From contig CALLPI010000002.1 of assembly GCA_938015595.1 (NCBI GenBank), positions 1 through 64,000 of the forward strand: a DNA stretch of 64,000 nt, read 5' to 3'. The notes under the pieces were generated by a model. It was not told where the DNA came from, made no database searches, and worked only from the letters and a program-made list of their open reading frames with translations. The position numbers were made by a program, and so were the translations under genes. Position 1 is the first letter of the stretch. Each line of letters begins with the position of its first letter. The stretch is from an uncultured Saprospiraceae bacterium (lineage in GTDB: Bacteria > Bacteroidota > Bacteroidia > Chitinophagales > Saprospiraceae). This document shows, piece by piece, positions 35,601-42,703 of this stretch.

Positions 35601-36905
35601 TTAACCCATGCGTTGGTAAAAATCTATGACACGCTGATCTGTGCGTACGTCCTGGGGCTTGAGCCGTCGGCGCAGTACGATACCCTCCAGGGTGCGGCAC
35701 CGGCTGAGTGCCACGTAGGCTTGGCCATGCTCAAAGGCGCCCTGCCCCAGGTCTATGATGAGCTTGTCGAAGGTTTTGCCCTGCGCCTTGTGAATGGTCA
35801 CCGCCCACGCATGACGCAAAGGTAGCTGAGTAAAAGCACCAATAACTTCCGTTTCTATGGCTTGAGGGTCATAAGGATTGGTACGATAGCGGAGCATTTC
35901 CCAGGTCATAGGTTCTACCTCTACATACTGGCGTTCGCCTTGTTTGTCTTCAATCAGCACCGTGGCGGATTCATGCTCCAACTTGACCACCTTGCCAATA
36001 GTACCGTTGACGAAACGCCGCTCTAGGTCGTTTTTTAAAAACATGACCTGTGTGTTGAGCTTTAAGTGCAATACAGGGTCAGTAGGGTATGCCCCTGAGG
36101 GAAACTCTCCGGTGATCTGTGCCAGATACCGGTGCTCCTGAAGGGGTATCTTGGCTAGTTCCTGCTGGTTGATAGCGTCAGCCTGGGCGTTGCGGGCGCA
36201 AAGGGTGACGTAAAATTCCTGAGGCACGAAGTCTGGGTCATACCGGGCATTGAGCGCTTCGAGTACCTCCCAGTCTACTTCGCTGAGGCGCACGGCGTCG
36301 AGCAATTGGAGGAAGTGGCGCTGCTCCTGACGATAGACCTTGCTCAACTCCAGCATCTCCATGCCGAAATTGCCCTGCGAGAATATGTCTGCAGAAAAAA
36401 AATAGGGGGTATCGTATTGCTGGTAATACAAGTGCGCCTCAGCATCAGATACTACTGGGGGCAACTGAAACAAGTCGCCAAAAAATACGACCTGCAAGCC
36501 GCCGAAGGGCCTCCAGTCATCTCGGTTGAGGCGTAAAAACTGGTCAATATGGTCAATGACGTCGGCGCGTACCATGCTGATTTCGTCAATAATGAGCACC
36601 TCCAGGCTTTGATAGAGGCGGCAGTCGCGTCGTTTTTTGAGTTCTTTGCGGTCAAACAACCGAGGTGGAAATCTGAAAAAGGAGTGGATGGTCTGGCCGG
36701 CTACATTGAGCGCGGCAACGCCGGTGGGAGCCAGCACAGCCATTTTCTTTCGGGTGGTACGGCGAAAAAGTTGCAATAGTGTGGACTTGCCTGTGCCGGC
36801 CCGGCCAGTGATGAATAGGTTGCACCCCTGCTTTTCGATAGCATCCAGCGCGTACTGAAAATCGGCGTTCAACTCCATTGGTTCTTGCAGCGGCTTGTCG
36901 GGCAT
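35601..36905 (-). CDS. PIF1-like SF1B DNA helicase
   Basis: A 434-residue ATPase. Walker A GRAGTGKST is at residues 34-42. Further motifs are LAPTGVAALNVAGQTIHSFF (Ia), LIIDEISMV (II), VVFFGDLFQLPP (III), LSKVYRQ (IV), and a C-terminal AVTIHKAQGKTFDKLIIDLG and QAYVALSRCRTLEG (V/VI). This order is typical of PIF1/RecD2-type helicases that unwind DNA 5' to 3'. It begins only 5 bp after the mutS2 stop, so it should be expressed from the mutS2 promoter, suggesting a shared role in replication or recombination intermediates. An internal ATG at residue 10 is an alternative start. Confidence 0.9.
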   Translation of the reverse strand: MPDKPLQEPMELNADFQYALDAIEKQGCNLFITGRAGTGKSTLLQLFRRTTRKKMAVLAPTGVAALNVAGQTIHSFFRFPPRLFDRKELKKRRDCRLYQSLEVLIIDEISMVRADVIDHIDQFLRLNRDDWRPFGGLQVVFFGDLFQLPPVVSDAEAHLYYQQYDTPYFFSADIFSQGNFGMEMLELSKVYRQEQRHFLQLLDAVRLSEVDWEVLEALNARYDPDFVPQEFYVTLCARNAQADAINQQELAKIPLQEHRYLAQITGEFPSGAYPTDPVLHLKLNTQVMFLKNDLERRFVNGTIGKVVKLEHESATVLIEDKQGERQYVEVEPMTWEMLRYRTNPYDPQAIETEVIGAFTQLPLRHAWAVTIHKAQGKTFDKLIIDLGQGAFEHGQAYVALSRCRTLEGIVLRRRLKPQDVRTDQRVIDFYQRMG

Positions 36906-36910
36906 GTCGC

Positions 36911-39292
36911 TTATCCTATCGCTATGAGGGTCACTCCGTCGCCGCCGTCGGCGGGTTCGGGATGCTTGATTTCCATAGGAAAGTGGTACTCTTTGAGCTT
37001 CATGCGCACGGCCTTGCGCAGGGTACCGTCGCCTTTGCCGTGGAGAATGCGCAAGTTGTTGGCGCCGATCATAAGGGCTTGATCCACGAAAGCCTCTACT
37101 ACCTTCATGGCCTCGTCCATGCGCATACCCCGGATGTCAATCTTGGACTGAAACCCAGCGGCCTGGTGTACGGTATCCGTCTTGATACTAGGAGTGGAGT
37201 TGATTTCGAGGGGTTCTTTAGCATGCTGGAGGTCGGCCAGCTTAATGGTCAGGCGCATGTCTCCCATAAGTACCACGGCTCTATGCTTGCTTACTTGCTC
37301 CACCTTGCCAACGGCGCTGCCAGTACGCAGGCGCACATAGTCGCCTTTTCGAATGGGGTTTTTCTTGACTTCAGGCTGCTGATAAACCTCTTGTTGCAGC
37401 ACAGTGACCTGCTCGGCCAGGCGCTGGCGCTCTTCGCGCAGTTGCTGAGCTAGCGCGCGAGCTTTTTCGAGGTTTTTCTCCTGCCGTATTTCGCGCATCA
37501 GGCGTTCTATGTCGCGGTTGGTGGCGGTACTTTGCAAGAGTTCCTGCTCCTTGCTTTCCAGTTTGAGACGCTTTTTGCGAAACTCCAAGTCGCGGAACAT
37601 CTGCTCGTAGGTTTTGATGAGCTTGTCCACTTTCTGCTCTTTAAGGGCCAACTGAGCCATCTGCTCTTCAAGTTCCTGTTTTTCGCGTTGCAGGTCAATA
37701 AGCAATTGATCTACTGCTCCTTCCTGCTCCCCTACCCTTCGGCGGGCATACTCAATAATTTTGGCATCAAGGCCGCTTTTCTGGGCTATTTCAAAAGCAT
37801 AAGAACTGCCCGGACGGCCTACTTTAAGCTCGTAGGCAGGCGAGAGGGTGTCTTTATCGAAGGTCATAGAGCCATTGACCAGCCCCTTGGTCTTAAAGGC
37901 AAAAATCTTCAGGTTGGAATAATGAGTAGTGATGACGCCGGCTACTTTTTTGAAATTCAACTCGCGCAGGATAGCCTCGGCAATGGCGCCACCGATTTTG
38001 GGGTCGGTGCCAGAGCCAAATTCGTCAATGAGCACGAGCGTGCGGCGGTCGGCCTGCTCCAGGAAAATGCGCATGTTGGCCAGGCGGGAGGAGTAAGTGC
38101 TCAGGTCGTCTTCGATAGACTGCTGGTCGCCGATATCAGCAAAGCAATTGTGGAAAATGCCAAACTCCGATTCCGGTGCCACGGGCACCAGCAGGCCGCT
38201 TTGCACCATGAGCTGGAGTAGCCCTACGGATTTCATAGTGATGGATTTGCCACCAGCATTAGGACCAGAGAGCAGCAACAGGCGATTATCATGGTGCAGA
38301 TGTAGGTTAAAAGGTACAGTTTTGCGCCCCAAGGTTTTGTTTTTGAGCAGCAACAAGGGGTGGTAGCTCTTGATGAAGCCCAGTTGGGGTTTGTCGCGCA
38401 GACGAGGCTTCAGCCCCTCCATTTGTATGGCCAGACGAGCTTTGGCCTGGAGTACGTCAAAATAGGTGACCAAGCGGAGGTAGTCGCGCATAAGAGGGGT
38501 GTAAGGGCGCAGAGTGGCGCTAAGGGCTTTGAGGATGCGATAGATTTCGCGGCGCTCTTCTTGCTCTAGGTCAAAGATGTCGTTATTGATATCAATGACT
38601 GGTTCGGGTTCGATGAAGGCAGTGCGGCCGGTGGCAGATTCGTCATGGATGATGCCCCTAATTTTGCGCTTGTGCTCAGAGGGCACGCTGAGTACGCGGC
38701 GGCCATTGCGCATGCTCTCCACGTTTTCGCTCAGCCAGCCGCTCTGGCGAGCCTCCTGAATGACTCGGCGGAACACGCGATCCAACTCGCCTTGCTTGGC
38801 TGTAATGGCTTTTCGAATACGCATAAGCTCAGGTGAGGCATCGGCACGGATGTTGCCTTCCTCGTCAATGACCTGCTCAATAGCCTTAGTGAGAGCTTCG
38901 TCGAAAGGCACAGGGCGGATGATCTCAAAGAGAACCGGATAGAGCAATCGGCGCTCGGCGGTGAAGAACTTGTACAGGTCGCGGGTGGTGAGCAGTATGG
39001 CGTTGATACGGCGGAAGGCATCCTCGCTGAGCACGTAGTCGGGCACGTCCAGCAGGCGCAGGTCGGGGGTGATGTCCTGGTAATTGGTCAGCGGTGGCGG
39101 GTCAGAACGGTCAAAGGCGAGGCGACAGGCGGCGGCTTCGTCCAGTTTGGCTTCTATGGAAGAGAGGTCGGTATCTGGGCGAATGGCTGCTACGGCATCG
39201 CGCCCCAGTTGCCCCAGGCAAAGTTGGGAGAGCAGATCCAGTATTTTGTCAAATTCGAGGCGTTCCAACAAATCTTTAGGCTCCAACAACAT
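36911..39292 (-). CDS. mutS2: Endonuclease MutS2
   Basis: A 793-residue MutS2 protein. It lacks the mismatch-recognition domains of MutS and carries the core and ATPase domains (Walker A LSGPNAGGKSITMKS near residue 340, then DDLSTYSSRLANM and LVLIDEFGSGTDP). A long coiled coil (about residues 520-630) and a C-terminal Smr nuclease domain follow (IDIRGMRMDEAMKVVEAF, LRILHGKGDGTLRKAV). MutS2 suppresses homologous recombination or rescues collided ribosomes in different species, so its role here is not fixed. A -7 box lies 38 bp upstream, and the PIF1-like gene follows in the same transcript. Confidence 0.95.
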   Translation of the reverse strand: MLLEPKDLLERLEFDKILDLLSQLCLGQLGRDAVAAIRPDTDLSSIEAKLDEAAACRLAFDRSDPPPLTNYQDITPDLRLLDVPDYVLSEDAFRRINAILLTTRDLYKFFTAERRLLYPVLFEIIRPVPFDEALTKAIEQVIDEEGNIRADASPELMRIRKAITAKQGELDRVFRRVIQEARQSGWLSENVESMRNGRRVLSVPSEHKRKIRGIIHDESATGRTAFIEPEPVIDINNDIFDLEQEERREIYRILKALSATLRPYTPLMRDYLRLVTYFDVLQAKARLAIQMEGLKPRLRDKPQLGFIKSYHPLLLLKNKTLGRKTVPFNLHLHHDNRLLLLSGPNAGGKSITMKSVGLLQLMVQSGLLVPVAPESEFGIFHNCFADIGDQQSIEDDLSTYSSRLANMRIFLEQADRRTLVLIDEFGSGTDPKIGGAIAEAILRELNFKKVAGVITTHYSNLKIFAFKTKGLVNGSMTFDKDTLSPAYELKVGRPGSSYAFEIAQKSGLDAKIIEYARRRVGEQEGAVDQLLIDLQREKQELEEQMAQLALKEQKVDKLIKTYEQMFRDLEFRKKRLKLESKEQELLQSTATNRDIERLMREIRQEKNLEKARALAQQLREERQRLAEQVTVLQQEVYQQPEVKKNPIRKGDYVRLRTGSAVGKVEQVSKHRAVVLMGDMRLTIKLADLQHAKEPLEINSTPSIKTDTVHQAAGFQSKIDIRGMRMDEAMKVVEAFVDQALMIGANNLRILHGKGDGTLRKAVRMKLKEYHFPMEIKHPEPADGGDGVTLIAIG

Positions 39293-39329
39293 GGCATCAT
39301 CAGGTTACAGCCGGTCGGTGCGGCGCTTG

Positions 39330-39337
39330 CAAAGTTA
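39330..39337 (-). promoter_or_regulatory. -7 box of mutS2
   Basis: The minus strand reads TAACTTTG, an exact TAnnTTTG match, placing transcription start about 31 nt before the mutS2 ATG. A TTTG lies 24 nt upstream, slightly too far for an ideal -33. Confidence 0.55.
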
Positions 39338-39676
39338 AACACTTGCAACAAACCAGCAGGGCAAAGAGTTTCTGCAAAATTAACGTCATAACCTGCTGGG
39401 CGAAACTGCGCATACATCTTTGAGTAACACCGTAGCCAGATGTTGTGGCGCATGCCCTACACCTCGCAAAATTCCTGGAAACCCGGCGCTGCGGCTAGCG
39501 CCTACCTACTGAGGATAGCGTCAATGGAGTTCAAACTTGCAACATTGATATCCCGAAGGCCACACAGCACCCGTCGCCACTAAACCCATGGTCTGCAACG
39601 GCAAAAAAATAAAAAGCATTTTCCCAAAACATTACAGCAACGCTTGGGGAGAATGCAGCAAAGAAAAGCCTATGAG
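39338..39676. other. Intergenic stretch, no gene recognised
   Basis: About 340 bp between the mutS2 promoter and the end of the broken PepSY-like gene. It contains a spaced inverted pair, CCAGCAGG near 39351 and CCTGCTGG near 39391. No frame with family motifs was found on either strand. Confidence 0.4.
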
Positions 39677-40130
39677 TTACCCGCCATAAATGCTGGCACT
39701 AAACATTAACGTACTGCTTTCCAGCAGACGATCTTCTCCATCATACAAGTACAGCAGTATCCTGTGGGGCAGTTCCGTCTCTACTCGATACTGAGTGCCT
39801 GGGGAAGAATATACTTTCATGATGACGGATATCTCGTCTTCTCTGTGATTGGCCAAAAGTGCTGCATTCAACCCTTGGGGCAATTGCGCCAGCCCTATTC
39901 GCGCGCGAGTCTCCTTCCACTCGCCCGTATCTTTGTATATGGCCTTTTTTTAGCCCCTCCTTATCGCGGAAAATAGCCACCAGACCTTCTGGCAGCGCCC
40001 CCCAGGAAATGAGTTGTGCATGAGGGTACATGTCTGAAAACTTCTGCTGCACCGTCTTGGGAACTATGTCGTTTGCACAAACGGACTGAAATGCGAAAGA
40101 GCATACAACAAGAATAAATGCGGTTTTCAT
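39677..40130 (-). pseudogene. PepSY-like periplasmic protein with frameshift at an A7 tract
   Basis: The first frame (from ATG 40130) gives a signal peptide, MKTAFILVVCSFAFQSVCA, then NDIVPKTVQQKFSDMYPHAQLISWGALPEG, the typical start of a PepSY-like (BLIP-type) domain with F-x-x-x-YP-x-A-x-x-x-W. After IFRDKEGLKK the frame is lost. Skipping one base restores a domain-like continuation, AIYKDTGEWKETR, LAQLPQGLNAALL and LYLYDGEDRLLE, to the stop at 39677. The switch point is a run of seven A on the coding strand; six A would fuse both parts into one protein of about 150 residues. It may be a true mutation, a phase-variable tract or an assembly error. The intact family is periplasmic and of unknown function. 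Confidence 0.7.
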
Positions 40131-40304
40131 GATGAAGTAGTTTCATGCTTTTAAAGTAATACTATACACAAAAATGGTTTATTTATTATTCAGATAAAGC
40201 GCATTTTCCTGTTCGCGTAGAGATGCCCCTATTCCAACGAGAAGCAATCGCACTCCCCTACCCATCAGTGACACACATCACTGCCCGTTAGAGCTGCACC
40301 TCCC

Positions 40305-40312
40305 TATCTTTG
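40305..40312 (+). promoter_or_regulatory. -7 box of trxA
   Basis: TATCTTTG matches TAnnTTTG exactly, with predicted start near 40319 and a leader of about 26 nt. No consensus -33 TTG was found at the proper distance. Confidence 0.55.
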
Positions 40313-40344
40313 CACCGTGTTAATGCCTAAACAACAATATTTCC

Positions 40345-40650
40345 ATGAAGAAGAAAATGACATTTGGCGAATTGATCAATAGCGACAAGCCTGTATTAGT
40401 GGACTTCTCTGCCGAGTGGTGCGGTCCTTGCAAAGCCATGGCGCCCATCCTCAAGGAAGTGGCCGGTCAGATTGGCGAAAAGGCCTCCATCGTGAAAATA
40501 GACGTGGACCAAAACCGTGCGCTGGCTGCGCAAATGCAGATACAAGGTGTGCCTACGTTTGTGCTCTTCAAAAAAGGTCAGGTAAAGTGGCGCCAGTCGG
40601 GCATGCAATCGGCTTACACGCTCAAGCAGGTTATTGAGCAATACGTGTAA
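40345..40650 (+). CDS. trxA: Thioredoxin
   Basis: A 101-residue cytosolic thioredoxin, a general disulfide reductase. The redox motif WCGPC places the active cysteines at 26 and 29, preceded by VLVDFSAE. The cis-proline loop is [11 protein letters not shown], and KIDVDQN is the usual beta-3 block. There is no signal peptide, so it acts in the cytoplasm. It has its own -7 box. The short inverted sequence TAATCC-AC-GGATTA immediately after the stop lacks a T-run and is not called a terminator. Confidence 0.96.
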   Translation: MKKKMTFGELINSDKPVLVDFSAEWCGPCKAMAPILKEVAGQIGEKASIVKIDVDQNRALAAQMQIQGVPTFVLFKKGQVKWRQSGMQSAYTLKQVIEQYV

Positions 40651-40726
40651 TCCACGGATTATCTGACTTGCTGAAAAAACGAGCATTTCTACAACCGGAT
40701 GCCTATTTGTTTGTTTTGCGCCCATT

Positions 40727-42217
40727 ATGGCGCATGTCACTCTTGTTTTTCCGCATCATCTGTTTCGGCAGCATCCTGCGCTACAGCGCGGCCGTCCTGT
40801 ATGGATGGTAGAGGAGTGGTTGTTCTTCAAGCAGTACTGCTTTCACCAGCATAAAATAGCCTTTCATAGGGCTTCTATGCAGTACTACCGGCACTATCTG
40901 CAGCAGCAGGGTTACACGGTGCATTACATAGAGGCACTTCAGCCTGAATGCGATATCCGACAACTCGTACCAGCGCTATATCAGCAAGGTGTGCGCTGCA
41001 TCCACTGCTGTGACCCCAGCGACGACTGGCTGCTCAAGCGTCTGCAAAGCGGTGCTTGCCGAGCAGGCATTGCGCTAAATTTGTATGATTCTCCGCTGTT
41101 TATCAATAGTTTGCCCGATCTGGAGCGCTACTTCAGCGGTAAAAAACGCTACTTCCAGACAGATTTTTACGTACAGCAGCGCAAGAGCCACCACATCTTG
41201 CTGGAAGCTGGGCAGAAGCCTGTAGGCGGCAAATGGTCATTCGATACCGAAAACCGCCTGCGTTACCCTAAAAACAAACGCCCTCCCGGCTTGCCCTCCA
41301 GCACCGAAGAGCCCTGGCATGCAGAAGCTGCGCAATATACAAGCCGCCACTTCAGCACACACTATGGCAATCTGGACAGCCCGTTGCGCTACCCCGTCAC
41401 GCATGAGGCCAGCGAGGCTTGGCTGCAAACGTTCATCCACAGCCGCATGCCGGAATTTGGGCCGTACGAAGACGCCATCGTAGCTTCCCAGCACGTACTA
41501 CACCACAGCGTGCTCACGCCCATGCTCAATGTAGGCTTGCTCACGCCTCACCAAATATTGGAAGCGGTGCTTCAGCCCGAGTTACTAGCGCACATACCTA
41601 TACCCTCGTTGGAGGGCTTTGTGCGGCAGGTGCTGGGCTGGCGGGAGTTCATCCGCGGGGTGTATGTGCACGCTGGCATACGCCAACGCACCGCCAATTT
41701 CTGGAAGTTTACTCGCCCCATACCCAAAACCTTTTGGACGGGCGACACCGGCATCGCCCCATTAGACGCGGTCATTCGCAAAGTCTTGCGTACTGGCTAC
41801 TGCCACCACATTGAGCGACTCATGGTACTGGGCAACTTTATGCTGTTATGCGAATTTGACCCCGACCAGGTGTATCGCTGGTTTATGGAGTTGTTCATCG
41901 ACGCCTATGACTGGGTCATGGTACCCAACGTATATGGCATGAGTCAGTTTGCCGACGGCGGCCTCATGGCCACCAAGCCCTACATCAGCGGCAGCAACTA
42001 CCTGATGAAAATGAGCGACTTTCCCTCCGGCCCATGGCAGCGCATCTGGGATGGCCTTTTCTGGCGCTTCATGCACGTGCACCGAGAGTTTTTCCTACAA
42101 AATCCGCGCCTGGGCATGTTGGTCAACACCTTCGACAAAATGCCCGAGGATAAACGCCTGGCACACCTGCATGCCGCCGAACAGTGGCTCGATGCACTCC
42201 AACCTGCTACCGCTTGA
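40727..42217 (+). CDS. Photolyase/cryptochrome-related protein of the FeS-BCP (PhrB) group, Fe-S ligands apparently lost
   Basis: A 496-residue flavoprotein of the deoxyribodipyrimidine photolyase-related family. The N-terminal alpha/beta domain (VTLVFPHHLFRQHP) would hold an antenna chromophore; the FAD-binding helical domain shows QVLGWREFIRGVY, NFWKFTRPIP, GYCHHIERLMVLGNFMLL, PNVYGMSQFADGGLMATKPY and SGSNYLMKMSDF. Characterised PhrB-type (6-4) photolyases bind a 4Fe-4S cluster through a Cys-x-x-Cys directly after KMSD-x and a further Cys in a CPFN block. Here KMSD is followed by FPSGPWQRIWDGLFW, with no such cysteines and an apparent loop deletion. It starts 76 bp after trxA on the same strand. 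Light-driven DNA repair or signalling is inferred. Confidence 0.88.
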   Translation: MAHVTLVFPHHLFRQHPALQRGRPVWMVEEWLFFKQYCFHQHKIAFHRASMQYYRHYLQQQGYTVHYIEALQPECDIRQLVPALYQQGVRCIHCCDPSDDWLLKRLQSGACRAGIALNLYDSPLFINSLPDLERYFSGKKRYFQTDFYVQQRKSHHILLEAGQKPVGGKWSFDTENRLRYPKNKRPPGLPSSTEEPWHAEAAQYTSRHFSTHYGNLDSPLRYPVTHEASEAWLQTFIHSRMPEFGPYEDAIVASQHVLHHSVLTPMLNVGLLTPHQILEAVLQPELLAHIPIPSLEGFVRQVLGWREFIRGVYVHAGIRQRTANFWKFTRPIPKTFWTGDTGIAPLDAVIRKVLRTGYCHHIERLMVLGNFMLLCEFDPDQVYRWFMELFIDAYDWVMVPNVYGMSQFADGGLMATKPYISGSNYLMKMSDFPSGPWQRIWDGLFWRFMHVHREFFLQNPRLGMLVNTFDKMPEDKRLAHLHAAEQWLDALQPATA

Positions 42218-42270
42218 AGGCTGGCCCAAACATTAGTGCCGAAAGGGTGTTTTTCACAGAGGGTATCTGA

Positions 42271-42597
42271 ATACTGGCAGATTACGAAAAAGCACTCTCC
42301 ATACGCGACTTTAACCAAAGGCAAGCCCTAGTGGATATCGTAGTGGTAGGCGGCAGGCCTACCGGAGTAGAAGTGGCTGGTGCGCTGGCTGAGACGAAGC
42401 GCTTTGTGTTGCCCAAAGAATACCCAGAAATGAATGTGGACGAAGCAGACATTTACCTGGTGCAGTTTGCTCCAGAGCTGCTCTCGGGCATGTCATCGCA
42501 AGCATCCCAAAAAGCGCTCCAATACCTGAAAGAACTGGGCGTGAAAGTAAAACTGAATACCAAGGTTGCCCACTACGACGGCCAAAACAGAAACTAG
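42271..42597 (+). pseudogene. Fragment of type II NADH dehydrogenase (NDH-2)
   Basis: After an in-frame TGA at 42268 the frame encodes ADYEKALSIRDFNQRQALVD, then IVVVGGRPTGVEVAGALAE and KRFVLPKEYPEMN, ending at LNTKVAHYDGQN. This matches the NADH-binding core of NDH-2 (GGGPTGVE-x-AG). The second glycine-rich position is Arg, and both the N-terminal FAD half and the C-terminal membrane part are missing (about 110 of over 400 residues remain). It lies between two intact plus-strand genes and is almost certainly a deletion relic. Confidence 0.8.
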
Positions 42598-42703
42598 TGG
42601 TATTTACTCATCAAAAAAATAAGGCGGCCAGCCCTCTTTAGCCCGCTAGATGGATTTGCCCAGTTGCTTGGCAGAGTGCTCATTTTTTTGCTACTTTGCC
42701 TGA

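Noticed and set aside
39940-39960. Programmed -1 frameshift at the A7 tract of the PepSY-like gene
   Set aside because: Joining the two halves needs skipping one base (+1), so a classic -1 slippery site does not fit; mutation, tract variation or sequence error remain.
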